A DNA stretch of 64,000 nt from Mycteria americana (lineage: Eukaryota > Chordata > Aves > Ciconiiformes > Ciconiidae): contig NW_027445626.1 in NCBI RefSeq assembly GCF_035582795.1, positions 1,426,001-1,490,000 on the forward strand. The letters are read 5' to 3'. This document shows, piece after piece, positions 11,330 to 23,868 of this stretch. Numbering within the stretch: the first letter of the stretch is position 1; each line of letters starts with the position of its first letter. The position numbers and the translations under genes were made by a program. The notes beneath the pieces are model-generated. The model was not told where the DNA came from. It ran no database searches and was given only the letters and a program-made list of their open reading frames with translations.

Positions 11330-11660
11330 TGTGCTGGGGTCGTGCTCCATGTTCTGCAGGAGTAGGGAGGACCTGGAGAAGGTGCAGAGGACATCTGCCA
11401 AGATGGGGTGAAGGGGCTGAATCCCATGACTTGTGTGGAGAGGCTGAGGGACCTGGGCTGCTTTGGCCTCCTAACGTAGAGGCCAAGGACAATGTTGTCA
11501 TGGCCTGCAGCTGCTTGAAGGGTGCTTTCAGAGAGGATGAAGATTTCCTTTGTAGAGGAAACAGCATGAGAAAGGAAAAGCTTTGGAGTCTGAGCCTGGG
11601 CATGAGGAAAAAGGAAATGTCACTTGAAGGGTAGTGCTATGGTGCAACCGGGCACTGGGG
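11330..11660 (+). mobile_element. short degenerate CR1-like 3' fragment (also 20,850-21,170 and 58,280-58,600, both -)
   Basis: The order of words (GAGAGGCTGAGGGACCTGGG, then an aspartate-rich stretch, then a basic RRK-like end) follows the CR1 ORF2 C-terminal pattern [18 protein letters not shown], but with strong decay. Low confidence in the family. Confidence 0.4.
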
Positions 11661-12962
11661 GTGGTGGTGTTTGTCTGTGTTACAAATGCCCTGGGGCACC
11701 TTCCCCAGCTGTCCATGCCACCAAAGACAACAGACCAGCCTCCTCTCTCCTGTGTCTGCAAGTCTCAGCTGCCTTCCACAAGCTCTGGCTCTGCACCAGC
11801 AACCCCCTGGTGTGAGTCCTCACCCTGCATGGTCAGGCAGCTCAGCTAACTTCAGTGTGTTCCTCTCCCAAGTAGTTTCCAGCCCAGCCCTGTCCCTATC
11901 TGGTGTTCCCCAGCACTTCCCTCCCCTACCCATCTATCTCTGTCCAGCCCAGAAAAGCAGCCCATTCTGGGCTGACCCCATGGCAGTGCCCACTGATGGG
12001 TACTGCAAAGCTCTGCACACTCAACCCCACAGCCCCAGCCCCTCTGCAGCTCACAGTAGCTCCTGCCAGAGAGGCAGAGAGGTGTCTCAGTCCCAGGGCT
12101 GAGGGCCAGCCATGGCATGAGGAGATGGAGGCCAGTGTCTGCTCCTGTCTCCAAGACATCCTTATTGTCCACGGCCAGCAAACCCCTCTGTGCCAGCCCC
12201 ACTCCCAGGAAAAGGCTCCTGGCCCAGGGCATCCTCAGGCTGCTCCAGCTACCCAAGCAATAGGGAAGCCTGCCCGAGCTGGTGCATTCAGAAATAGATA
12301 TCTCTTTGTCATTTATTCCCTCCTAGAAGCACAGTGTTGCTGCTTTCTCTTCTCCAGACATGTCCCTGCCCCCAGAGAGCCTTTCACCATGGAAGTTTGT
12401 CCATGCTGGCCTGACTTGCCGCTCCTTCCTCCTCCCTGTGCCCTCCACAGGGTCCCACGCTGTTGGTATTGCTCTGCAGAGCGAGCGGGCTGTGGTGCCT
12501 GAAAGCCATGGGGTGACATTCCCAGGCAGATCCCTGTTGATCATTCACCATCTCGGGTGGAACTGGGCACCCACAGGTGAAGGCTCAGCCCAGGCCCATT
12601 CTCTAACACATTGCCACATGCCCTCCTCCCCTCATCCCATGGGGAGAACCCAAGCAAAGCAGCACGGCATTGTGGGGGCAATTTCTTCAGCCTGAGCTCA
12701 GCTTTGGAAGAAGAGCCCAACCTCCAGACACCACCACTGAGGAAATCCCCTTTTATTACAGAGGTGCGACACGAGAAGCCAGCTGTACCATTGTGCCAGA
12801 CACACGTGAACAGGCCTCTGGGTCAGACAGGCTGGGTTCATGCCTCTGGGGAAGTGGAGTGGATGCAGACACGGACAAACATGGTCATCACAGATAAAGT
12901 GGCCAAAGCACAGGAGGTTCCCAAGATGAATTTGAAATCACTTCTGAAGAGGCGTGAGCAGG

Positions 12963-13985
12963 CTATTGCTGCTGAGAAAGAGCTGATTGAATCAGCTTCT
13001 TGAATGTGTCTTTAAGCTCCTGGTTCCTCATGCTGTAGATGAGGGGGTTCACAGCTGGAGGCACTACTGAGTACAGAACTGCCACCACCATATCCAGCAT
13101 TGGGGAGGAGATGGAGGGGGGCTTCAGGGAGGCAACCATGACAGTGCTAATAAACAAAGAGACCACGGCCAGGTGAGGGAGGCACATGGAAAAGGCTTTG
13201 TGTCGTCCCTGCTCAGAGGGGATCTTCAGCACTGCCCTGAAGATCTGCACATAGGACAGCACAATGAAAAGAAAACACACAAAATCCACGAATATACTAA
13301 CCACAATAACCCACACTTCCCAGAGGTAAGCATCTGAGCAGGAGAGCTTGAGGATCTGGGGGATTTCACAGAAGAACTGGTCCAGGGCATTGCCTTGGCA
13401 GAGAGGTATTGAAAATGTATTGGCAGTGTGCAGCACAGCATAGAGGAAACCACTGCCCCAGGCAGCTGCTGCCATGTGGACACAAGTTCTGCTGCCCACG
13501 AGGGTCCCATAGTGCAGGGGTTTGCAGATGGCCATATAGCGGTCATAGGACATGATGGTGAGGAGAGAAAACTCTGCTGAAATGAAAAAGACAAACAGAA
13601 AGACCTGTGCAGCACATCCCAGGTAGGAGATGGCCTTGCTGTCCCACAGGGAATTGGCCATGGCTTTGGGGACAGTGGTGGAAATGGAGGCCAGGTCGAG
13701 GAGGGAGAGGTTGAGAAGGAAGAAGTACATGGGGCTGTGGAGGTGGTGGTTGCAGACTACAGCGGTGATGATGAGTCCATTGCCCAGGAGGGCAGCCAGG
13801 TAGATGCCCAGGAAGAGCCAGAAGTGCAAGAGCTGCAGCTCCCGTGTGTCCATGAATGCCAGGAGAAGGAACTCGGTGATAGAGCTGGCATTGGATGTTT
13901 GCTGCCTCCAGGCATGGGGACCCGTGCAAAGAGGAAAAGTCATTGACAAGTTAGGGGAGACTTTTCTGAGCAAAACCAAAGCCAT
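12963..13985 (-). CDS. OR14-like olfactory receptor with altered start (U1 copy)
   Basis: Seven-helix odorant receptor of the bird-expanded gamma-c/OR14 group. Motifs are GNGLIITAV (TM1), PMYFFLLNLSLLDLASI, MSYDRYMAICKPLHYG (TM3, usually MAYDRY), KAFSMCLPH and PAVNPLIYSMRN. The stop is TAG at 12963. The usual start before SNASSITEFLLL is ACA here (13896-13898), where the sister copy has ATG. Upstream in-frame ATGs at 13943 and 13985 would add 15 or 29 residues of unusual N-terminus. No stop or frameshift interrupts the body, so it may still be made, or it may be an early pseudogene. Confidence 0.82.
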   Translation of the reverse strand: MALVLLRKVSPNLSMTFPLCTGPHAWRQQTSNASSITEFLLLAFMDTRELQLLHFWLFLGIYLAALLGNGLIITAVVCNHHLHSPMYFFLLNLSLLDLASISTTVPKAMANSLWDSKAISYLGCAAQVFLFVFFISAEFSLLTIMSYDRYMAICKPLHYGTLVGSRTCVHMAAAAWGSGFLYAVLHTANTFSIPLCQGNALDQFFCEIPQILKLSCSDAYLWEVWVIVVSIFVDFVCFLFIVLSYVQIFRAVLKIPSEQGRHKAFSMCLPHLAVVSLFISTVMVASLKPPSISSPMLDMVVAVLYSVVPPAVNPLIYSMRNQELKDTFKKLIQSALSQQQ

Positions 13986-13989
13986 TCCC

Positions 13990-16900
13990 TGCAGACTCTG
14001 CTCTTGCTACACACCTCACCCCCACATTTCCCTTTCCTAGGACACCTTCCTTCAGCTCCATGGCTGAAGCTCTGGTTTGGTGCTGGTTGAATGTGCCATG
14101 AGGAGCTGGGCCTCTGGCCACTGGCTGCTGAGGTGTCAGCCCTGCTCTGCAGCAGTGAGTTCATGGGAATGGTGGAAGCAGCGGCCAGTCCTGGTGTTCA
14201 ACTTTGTCAGATGAATCCACCCATAAAAGAAGGGCTTGTCAACATCTGAATCCCAGTGCTAAGGAATGAAGATTGCAGAAAGCAGACTGAAATTTGTTGT
14301 GTTGTTTGGTTTTTTTTTTAAATTTGGGGGAAATTTTTATATTATTCCCCCCATCTGATTTGAGGATTGTACTGGGATGTCCTAGTATTTCTGTTGCCCT
14401 CAGGGAGAACTGAGTGAATCCTGCAAGGCAAGAGGATTGCCATTGGATTAGAGCAGTTGAGGGGACCTGGTCTGTCCTTCAGACCGAGATGCCTTGGGCT
14501 TGCACCTTTCTGAGACTGAGGGCGATCACACTGCTCTGTTTGCGTGAAAAGCCAGCAGACACTGCTGAGAGCAGAGGGATCCACTGCAGACTGCTAAATG
14601 TCTCACCCTTTCTCAACATCTCAGCAACCCACTTCTAGCCAAGGACACACATGGCTCATTTCACCAACCCAACAGCATTTCCTTGGTCATAGCAGCACTG
14701 TGCTTATAGATGGGGCTTTCAGATGCTACACAAAGATGCTATGGAACAGATTTGCATTCTTGAGGGCAGCTCACAGCATGGAAAGATACCAAAAGGAGAT
14801 CCGTAAGTTTTTTCATGATGGTATGTCACTAAGGGAAAACCAGCTCATTCCCCAGCCCCACAGGCTGCATTGCCCACAGCCTCACAGATGAGAGGAAAGC
14901 TGGGACACTTGTTCCCATGGACACACCTGCACAAAAGGACCCACAAGATCAGTGTGTGACTCTGCAGCTGAAACTCCCATCCCCAGAGAGCCTGACAGCA
15001 AGAACAGGATAACAACAGCAATAACACAGACAAGTGGAGAAACAAGGAAAAATACAGTGAGGGTCTGGCTGAGAGAGGCGAGGGGAGAGGCAGCCGGGCA
15101 CTCAGGACAGCGTTGCCCTTACCCAGCTGTGCACGCCACCTCCCAGACTCCAACATTGCCAGGCAGTTGGTGTCAGCCCCTGTGCTCTGCAGAGGGAAGT
15201 GGGCATGTGGCTGGAGAGCTGCAGCACGGCTCTGCTGGAGCTGTGGTTGCAGAGGAGGTGGTTCATGCCTTGGACCCCACAGCCCTGAGGGCAGAGGCTT
15301 TGCTGGGTGGGAGAGGAGGCAAGGGGGCTTGCTCAGAGGAAGGGGTCTGTGATGGAGGGGATGTTACGGAGTTTTCTGAATTCTCCTTCTACAACAAATC
15401 TGGTTTAAGTTTCCTCTCCTTCCCTGATCGTAACCCTGCTGCCTGGAGATTTTCCTCCTGGGAAGTGATTCCCTGGGCCATGTCTTTTCCCTGTCAGCAC
15501 TCACAGACCCCATCCCAACCTCTGTGCACTCACCTTGGCCCCACAGAAACCTGCCTGTTTGCAGGGCACTGCCTGGGCACGTGTTCCTCTTTGGAGGTTC
15601 AAAAGGGCTGGTGAGAACAGCCCTGACGGGTCCAGCAAACGTGATGCTGGTTCTGTCCATAGGCAGAGGAGTGGCTGAAGGCAGTTTAGGAGGCTATTAG
15701 CAGACCTGCTGACCCCGCAAAGTTACAGCTCAGAAGTCTCAAGGACTTGTCCAAGCTTGACAGGTCCTTTTCTATTTCTCTTTCCTGCCCCTACCCCTGC
15801 TCCTGTTCCCTGCCCTCCAAGTAGGAAACTGACAATAGACTCAGGAAGTCTCTTTCTAGGAAACTCTGCCTTGACCTTCCTCTTGAAACACCCCCTTGGA
15901 AGTTTCCTAGTGGTGATCTGGAGCTGTGAGCAGCCCTGAGTGACGCAGCAGACAGATCCTGCCCTGCCAGAAGTTGTTCCTTCCACCCACAGCTTCTTTC
16001 TGCAGTGCTATAGGGAGCTCCCCGGGCAGGCTGAATGCTGACTCTGGCAGGCGGCAGAGTCCCTGCCTGGGCACACAGCCCTCTGGGGCACAGGGACCCT
16101 CCTCTGAAGGACAGCCCTGGGCACCCTTGGCTGCACACACACACATTCACAGCCCTGCAGCTGTCCCTGGGAGAAGGCAGCTGAGATGCCCTGTCCCTCT
16201 GATGGTGCAGCAGGGAAGCCCTGCTCTGAAGCATGTCCTCCTCTACGCTAGAGGAACTGTGGAAGTCCTCCTGACTGTGGGATGTGCCAGCTTTTGGAGA
16301 TCCTTCCACAAACTGCAGATACATTGCCTGTCATGCAGGTACTTACCATGTAGAGGGCTGTGAAGATTTCTCCCCCAGCGAGCTCTCAACTTTCCTCACA
16401 GCCCAGACTGCCTTTAAGCTCTCTCTGCCCTGCTCCTGTCCCCTCGGTGCCTGCAGGCTGTGCCCTCAGCCCTGCTGTGCTTTGCAGAGCTGCTGCTCCT
16501 GGGCAGAGCTGTCTCTCTGCAGCTCTGCCCACTTGCCATGAGCTCCCTCTGTCCCAGGAGCCCGGCCCAGCTCAGCAGCAGAGGACCAGCCCAAGGTAGC
16601 AATTTGTCTGCCCCCTCCGGGCTCCCTTGATTTGTGGCTGGGGCTCCAGGGGAACCTACTGTGGAACAAGCTGAAGGAATCACTGATGTTCCCTCTCTCA
16701 GCTGGGGTGAGACACTTCGTTCCAGCAGTGGCATTTCTCTGCTCAGAGACAGAGTTGGGTCGAAATATCAACATTTCTTGGCCCATCATTAGACAGGACA
16801 GCCAGACAGACACAGGCAGGGATCTCTTTTTGCCCTGCTGAGGGAAGGGATTCAGCTGAGTCAGTCAAGGCATCCTCTCCTTGGTTTGTAGTCCTGGGGT

Positions 16901-17540
16901 GGAAGGGGACTCGGCTCCCTCCCATGCACACCACCAACCCACAGGAGGTGGGATTCCTCTTGCCTCTCTTCAGGTGGTCATTCAATAGACACCTGCATGT
17001 GAGCTCCTTCTCTCAGATCCCATAGAAATTAATGGTGATGGAGGCCAGGAGTGAGCTGTTCAGATGCAAATGTCTGGTGACATTTGAGGGGCCAGAGGTG
17101 GTCGAAGATATGTGCAGGTAATAGAGAAAGATTAAAGATATGTGCAGGCAGATGTAGAGACAGGACACCACCTGGGGGCATCTTCTTGGAGGCTCTTGGG
17201 AGTTTCCTGTGGCCAACTGAAATGACAGCTGATGCCCAAATTAAGGGCAACTGAACCTGTCCCCACTCATTATGTTGAGGGTGGCCTATATCCATATGAT
17301 GGAATGAAGTCATATGCCATATGAGAGCCCAGTCTCACTCTTCCTTCTTCTCCATCTGTTGGATTTACTAGGTCTCCACTCACTGCATTGGCAGTTGCCT
17401 CATGTTCATCCCCACATTGCCTTTCAGAATTCAGGGTATCTACTCACTTTAATGTTCCAATCCAGGCCCACAGAGCTACCTGAGATGCCAGGGCTGGCAG
17501 GGACAGCACAGGACCTGCAGGAAAGCAATTCCCACTCAGG
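13990..17540. other. upstream flank of the U1 OR gene, no further gene seen
   Basis: About 3.5 kb with patchy homology to 50,500-54,130. A T-rich run lies near 14,305-14,345. No coding sequence is supported. Upstream 5' UTR exons of the OR gene could lie here but I cannot place them. Confidence 0.4.
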
Positions 17541-17989
17541 GCGGGTGCGTGACAGACACCCCTGACAGCATTGCAGGGAGTGTGATTGATGCCTGTGTGC
17601 CAGGGACTGTTGCCATCAGTCAGAGGCATCGGTCATCAGATGCCATTGGAGAAGCAAGGTCTGTCCCTTCTCTGGCACAACAGCTGCATGCATTGCCTGA
17701 ACACAAAGCACCCCACACCGGGGTCTTTACTCACTCCCTTGAGGATTCCATCAAGGAACAGACCAATGATTTTAACAGTGTGCCTGCATACATCTTGTCT
17801 TCAAGGACAGCATAATCCAACCACAGACATGCTTCCTATCAAAACTTAGTTGAAACTCAAAAGGGCATTCAAGGGCATTAAGATGAGCTGTTGCTACCTC
17901 AGGAACAGCTAAAGAAGAGTCAGAAATACTGTGAGACCACTGCTACATTTGGTAAGAGTAGGTGTAGATAGATGTGAGCTACTCTACGT

Positions 17990-18190
17990 CCTCTTTGCCT
18001 CAGTTCCCACCAGCGAGGTCTCCCAGGCCTTTCTGCTTTGAGGCAGAACTCTGGAGGAGAACAACCAGCAGTGGATGGGGATCAAGCCAGGGGTTACTTG
18101 AGCAAAGTCCACCCTTACCACTCCATGGCACTGGAGGGGCTGCATCCAAGGGTGCTGAGAGAATGCTTATCACCACTGGTTCATTATAAT
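17990..18190 (+). mobile_element. CR1 ORF2 fragment
   Basis: Frames reading VDGDQARGYLSKVHPYHSM and GLHPRVLREC match the CR1 linker just before the RT (KLNxHKSMGPDGxHPRVLREL). Frameshifted. Confidence 0.65.
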
Positions 18191-18779
18191 TGGAGTAAGA
18201 AAGGCACTCAGACTCTGTGAGGTATCATTTAAAATGCTGTTCATCAGCACTAACACTATAAAGAGAGAATCATGCAGATAATCTCAGGTCCCTTTTAGAT
18301 GGTGGGACCCCAGGTGGTGTAGCATTGAACAGGCCTCTGACCCACCCGCAGCATGCCATGCGGACCCCACCCATAGAAGACATTCCCCTGTTTGGATCAT
18401 TCAAGCTGCTGTAGGAATTTCTTACCAAAAAAGAACTCTTCTCATCATCTCTACAGTCCAACAGAACTGATGTTCTCATGAGAACTTCTTGCTGCCTTGT
18501 TAGCTACAGGCAAGGCCACGCAGGAGGCGTAAGGGCCAGTACTGAGTGGGAGCTGCCTGCAGGCTCCTGTGAGACAATGAGTTGCTGAAGTTGTCCTGCG
18601 GCCAAGGGCTCTGTTCTGCACAGCACAGGCGTGAAGGCCGGGCTGTACATGCAGTGCCGCACAGCTCAATGGACAATGGTCTTCTGGTCAGGGTCACTGC
18701 TCAGGTTTCCCGGTTAGAAGTCTGCGCTCCACCCCTGTGCCAGAGCTGAGCTGCTGCAGTCCAAATGTACACAGGCAGG

Positions 18780-19075
18780 AGGAGGTGGATCACAGGCAGG
18801 AGGAGCTGGAGCCCCATGGCTTGTCACACAATTGTGACGGTTTGGGATTAAATGAGATGTGGTGGGACAGCTTGCTCATATGGGGTTCTGCAATGGAGGA
18901 ACGCAGGCTCCGCTGGAGAGACTGGCAGGCAGGATGCGTATGGGGGATGCCCCCCGTGTTGAGGGGATGGCCCCTGTGTTCTCTTCCTGTGGAGGAGGAC
19001 AACCAGCGGTGGATGGGAATCAACTCAAGGGTGACGTGAGCAAACTCAACAGAAATGGAGATGGGTTTTTTGACC
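18780..19075 (+). mobile_element. second CR1 fragment between U1 and U2
   Basis: CDGLGLNEMWWDSLLIWG resembles the CR1 endonuclease ITETWWD region, and VDGNQLKGDVSKLN the pre-RT linker, so two distant parts lie close together. It sits in the 1.5 kb between the ends of U1 and U2. Confidence 0.55.
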
Positions 19076-19309
19076 AGATCCCTGAACACAAGTATTGGTA
19101 TGCCATGACACCTGAGATTCCCTTTTTTTGGTCCAGAGGAGTATGATGCTGTCATGCATGGAGTGATGCACTTCACTCGTAAGAGAGAAGCAGAAATGTA
19201 CTTTATTGATATAAAACAGTGCATAGAGGCCAGGATGAATCTGTCAGGGAGACCCTGCTGTTGAGTTCTGAGGTTCAGAAAGGACCTCCTTGCTTCCTAA
19301 ACTCCTTCT

Positions 19310-21875
19310 CAGAGAGGAAGGCTGTGTAGACTCTGTCCTTGAAGGTTGTCAAAGTCTGACTGGATCAAGCCTTGAACACCCTGTTCTGAGCCTTTTTTAT
19401 GGCAGGTTGGACTGCAGAACTCCCGAGGTGCCTTCCAGCTTGAGTTGATCATATGGCCTCAGGCCCTTTGTCTGATAACAACAGAGCAGATGGTTATGGG
19501 GCATGAATCTTCCTGTGCTGTATGTGACCACTTCAAACAACATCTGAATGAGTGAAATGAGGTCGATACTGCAGTGTGACTGTCTCTGTGCAGAGTCTGA
19601 GGGGTATCCTTGACAGTCCTGGGCAGGGAGGGTTTTGGGGGCACAGGGCTCTGTGCAAGACACAAAATGATCTTTTGTTTTAATGCTGCCAGGCTGTAAA
19701 TAATAGAAATGATTGTAAGTGTCAGTAACAGTAAAACAAAGAATTAAAGACAAAGATGCAAAGCAAAGAAAATGATTAAAAATTTTTTTCAGCTTTTAGA
19801 ATTCTTTGTTGTTTTGCTTTCTTTTCTTTTAACCTACTAGTCTTTGGGGGGAATTTGTGTCCTTGTTCTTTTTTTTTTTTTTTAAATAGGAAGGTTTTTT
19901 CCAGAACTGAGACTGGATGTAGGACACCAATGTCTTCAACTACAGGGATGTAGACACCTCCTGCCAGTATAGATGCCCTGGAAACCCCCTGCCCAGCCTG
20001 TCACTGTATCTCCCGAGGGACTCCGCTCTTCGACACGTCCTGTCTGATAGCTGCCAGCCCCAGGCAAACACCTCAGGTACACGGAGGCCTCTAAAAGTGG
20101 CCCTGGATGTTTTATGGTCAGACAAACAAGGTCTGCCCGGAAAGGTGAACAAATTTGCAAAGTTTGAAAAAATAGCACATTTTCATGAGCTGAAACAATT
20201 GAGTACTTTTCATATAACGGCAGTGTTTTCACACCATGCCAGAATGGGAATTTGCAGGAAGTGCATTAGTCATAGGAGAAAAAATATTGGTCTCCTGTAC
20301 TTGCATTATGGCTACTCTATCAATTACATTATGCCGCATATTTAATCTCCCTCATCTTTCAGGCATTCCTACCTCTGCTGATTAACTGACCATGTCTAGG
20401 AGCATCTTTTCAGCAGATGTATCGGGACATTTGCCCTTCTCATTGCTGCCCAGATTTAGCCCTCCCCGTGCTTTTTGTTCATTGAGATACCTCCCAGTTA
20501 TCTGGTTGCTGCTTTGAGCTTTTAACTCCCTAAATGAGGGAGTCAAAATCTTGCGCCACTTTCAGAAGTCCAATTAACTCTTTCATCAGCTGCTTAATTG
20601 CATTTCTGTCCTTTTCTATCTCTCTGTGTAAATCAGTTCTTGGATGGGTATCGCTGTTGGCCATCTCCACCACAGGATGTCCTACACTGTGCCACTCCTG
20701 TGCCTGTTTCCCTGCAGGCTGTAGACACACTGTCCACTTCCCCACCCTGCTCTCATCCTCACAGGTCCCTACCTGTACCAATGTCTCTCTCTGAAACAGA
20801 AAGCCATGGGCTGACCACAGACAAACACCACCACCCCCAGTGACTGGTTTTCCACAGCACTACCCTTCAAGTGACATTTCCTTTTTCCTCATGCCCAGGC
20901 TCAGACTCCAAAGCTTTTCCTTCCTCATGCTGTTTCCTCTACAAAGGAAATCTTCATCCTCTCTGAAAGCACCCTTCAAGCAGCTGCAGGCTATGACAAC
21001 ATTGTCCTTGGCCTCTACGTCAGGAGGCCAAAGCAGCCCAGGTCCCTCAGCCTCTGCACACAAGTCATGGGATTCAGCCCCTTCACCCCATCTTGGCAGA
21101 TGTCCTCTGCACCTTCTCCAGGTCCTCCCCACTCCTGCAGAACATGGAGCCCCACCCCAGCACAGATTAGTTCAGATGTGGCCACACCCCTGCTGAGTCA
21201 AGGGAGGAGCTAACTCCCCTTGTCTGGGTGGCCATGTTCCTCCTAATATTCAGCCCTATATGCAGCTGGCCTGATTCGTGGTCAACATGCTGCACTGGCT
21301 TCCTATAGCATCCCTTGTAGCAACCACGCCTTCTCCTCAGGCTCACTCCTCAGCTGGTCAGCTCCAAGCTTGCCTTGATACATGGGGTTATTCTGCCCCT
21401 GATGCAGGACTGGCCACTTCTCCTTGCAAAACGTGGTGAGGTTTCTGTTGGCCACCCTGTCCTGTGGTGCCTCTAACAAGATGGCAGCATGAGGAACTGC
21501 AGGACAAGACGGATAATAAAAGGAGGCCCTAGTCTAACGGACTTGCAGAGCAAAGTAAGAATTCGCAATACAGCCATCCCAGACACACCAACAGAGGGCA
21601 CCAGGCAAGCAAAGCCAGGGCCAGTGGGCAAAGGGAAAACAGAGGTGGGCTTCTTGTGTGGGAGGGTTGGAGGATGACCAAAGGGGAGGGGGGAAACATG
21701 GAAGAAGGAAGTTGGAGGTGAAGCAAAGGGTTCAGCCAGGGCTGTTTGTGGGCACCTGTCAAGTAGCCCTCAATCTCATTTCTCCAGCAGGAAAATCAGC
21801 ATGGCTGGGCACACCTCTGATGTGCCTCGACAGGAATGCACACAGTGTGGGCAATTCCTGAGCTATAATCTCATT
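19310..21875 (+). repeat. CR1-rich block, U2 copy (direct repeat of 56,745-64,000)
   Basis: Runs colinear with U3 from a shared CR1 fragment through the poly-T tract near 19,870 / 57,300, the AT-rich segment at 20,090-20,345, and on to the window end. The sole large difference is the CR1 insertion in U3. About 98% identical over the AT-rich part. Confidence 0.85.
19400..20817. other. duplicated AT-rich segment without recognised gene (copy 56,830-58,250)
   Basis: Holds a poly-T tract near 19,870 and an AT-rich part (20,090-20,345) whose 82-codon open frame is nearly unchanged in the U3 copy. The neutral neighbours are equally similar, so this is not evidence for a gene. Confidence 0.4.
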
Positions 21876-21894
21876 TAGATACCCAAGACACAGC

Positions 21895-23868
21895 CAGATA
21901 GCTCACATCACTGGAGGTTGGCCATGGATTGAAGCAGGCTCTTTAGGAAGAATGGGGCAGGTTGGTGAGGAGGGGAATTTCACTGTGTGTCAAGTCAATA
22001 TGTGAGTGAGCAGAAGGACAGCATGGAGCTCTGCCTAGAGCCAGGTGAGAGCTGATGGATCAGGATTAGTAGGCAGACCGATGTGGATAACATTGTAGTT
22101 GGTGTCTGCTATGGACCAACCATATCAAGAAGAAGCAGCAGATGAGGCGTTCTTCAGAGAAGTAGAAGGAGCTTCTCATTGCAAGCCCTGGTCCTCATGG
22201 GGGACATTACCCAGTCATACGTCTGCCTGAGGGGCAGCACAGCAGGGCACAAGACACTCAGGAGGCTTCTGGAGGGCACCAAGAACCTCCCAATCATTCA
22301 GCGAGAGTGTGAGGAAAGACAAAGTCCACCTCGACCTCAATCTGGTAATTCAGTCTGGACATGGAGGGCATCAAGACAGGATTTAACAACGACACCAGCA
22401 GCAAAAGTAAGGCTCGGGAAAATGTTTGCCTGCTGCTAGATGAGGCAGGGGCCCTGGTGACAGAGAGCACAGAAAGGGCCAAGAAAGGGCCATGCCTTCT
22501 TCCTCTCTGAGTTTACTGGTAAGAACAACCTGCAGGAATGCCCGGCCCCCAAGACCAGAGGTAGGGCAAGGAAGACTTACCCTTGGTGCAGCAGTCTCAG
22601 GTTAGGGAACATTTAAAGAAACTGCACGTGCATAAGTCCTTGGGACCTGAGGTCATGCACTCATGAGTGCTGAGGAAGATGGCTGATGTCATTGCAAGGC
22701 CACTTGACATCATGTTGGAAAGGTCGTAGTGATTGGGCGAGGTTCCTGAGGACTGGAAGAAAGAAAATGAAACCCTATCTTGAAGCAGGGCAGGAAGGAG
22801 GATGCAGGGAGCTGTCAGCCTGTCTCCCATGATACCCCTGTAGACAAGCGGAGCAAGTATGGACTAGAGAAGTGGAAAATGAGATGGATGGAAAAGTGCC
22901 TGAATCCCAGAGGGCTGTGTCCAGTGGCACAAAGTCCAGCTGGAGGATAATCACCAGGGGTGTAGCCCAGGGGTTGATGTGGGTCCCGTTCTATACAGCC
23001 TTTCATTGGAGTCCTGGAGGATGGGACCAGGGGCATCGTGAGCAGGTTTGTGGATGATACGGAAGTGGGAGGAGTGGCTGGTAGAGCGGCTGGTTGCACT
23101 GCCGCTCAGAAGGACGTGGGCAGGCTGGAGAAGTGGGCAGAGAGGAAGCTCATCAAGTTCAACAAAGGGAAAGACAAAGTCCTGCCCCTGGGCAGGCATA
23201 ACGCCATGGACCAGTACTGGGGGCTGGGGGCTGACTGCCTGGAAAGCAGGTTTCTAGAGAAGGATCAGGGGGTCGTGGTGGCTAACAAGCTGGCCACGAG
23301 CCAGCAGTGCGGCTGTGTGGCAAAGCAGGCCAACAGCCTCCTGGGCTGCGTTCAGGAGAGGTTTGCCAGCAGGTGGAGAGAGGTGATCCTTCCCCTCTAG
23401 TCAGCAGTGCTGAAGCCACGTGTGGAGTGCTGTGTCCAGTGCTGGGCTGCCCAGTACAAGAGAGACATGGAGTGACTGGAGGGAGTCCAGCAAAGGGCCA
23501 CAAAGATGATGAAGGCACACAAGCATCCTTCAGGAGGAGAGGCTGAGAGAGCTGGGCCTGTTTAGCCTGGAGAAGGGAAGGCTCATGGGGATCCTGTCCA
23601 TGTGTATCAATACCTGACGGGAGGGAATGAAGAAGAGGGAGCCAGGCTTTTCTCCATGGTGCCCAGTGACAGACAATGGGTAGCAAGGGAAGCACAGGAA
23701 CTTCCATCCAACCCAAGAAAACTCTTTTCTGCTGTGAGGGTGGTTGATCACTGGAACAGGTTGTCCACAGAGGTTGTGGTGTCTCCATACATGGAGATAT
23801 TCAAAATCCAGCTGGACCCTGTATTGGGCATCCCGCTCTAGACTAGACTAGGCCATGTCCAGAAATGC
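21895..23868 (+). mobile_element. old CR1 LINE fragment, U2 copy
   Basis: Mirror of 8628-10,610 (RFVDDTEVGG at about 23,040, EKWAERKLIKFNKGKDKVL after it, 3' end near GACTAGACTAGG). Degenerate. Confidence 0.85.

Larger units (their letters stand above)
1..11681 (-). repeat. left arm of the large inverted repeat (U1)
   Basis: Pairs with 20,818-32,192 in opposite orientation. The coordinate sum of paired bases is 32,193 near the edge, 32,223 from about 1.8 to 7.2 kb, and about 32,490 beyond 7.7 kb, so there are only a few large indels. Identity is over 98% at 3.2-4.2 kb and lower in the SRCR exons and CR1 parts. The arm continues out of the window. The inner boundary is near 11,681, after GTGGTGTTTGTCTGTG. 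Confidence 0.92.
11685..17820 (-). repeat. OR block, U1 copy (inverted relative to 50,500-56,360)
   Basis: Contains the OR gene at 12,963 with about 1.3 kb of 3' flank and about 3.8 kb of 5' flank. Matching stretches include 11,685-12,900 with 55,130-56,355, 15,480-15,540 with about 52,780, 16,460-16,790 with 51,665-51,960, and 17,540-17,815 with 50,720-51,020. Divergence is higher than between the inverted-repeat arms, so this duplication is older or is not being homogenised. Confidence 0.8.

Noticed and set aside
20097-20345. 82-codon open frame preserved in U3 (57,528-57,776)
   Set aside because: Its similarity equals that of neighbouring non-coding DNA in a recent duplicate, and no domain or splice context supports it.
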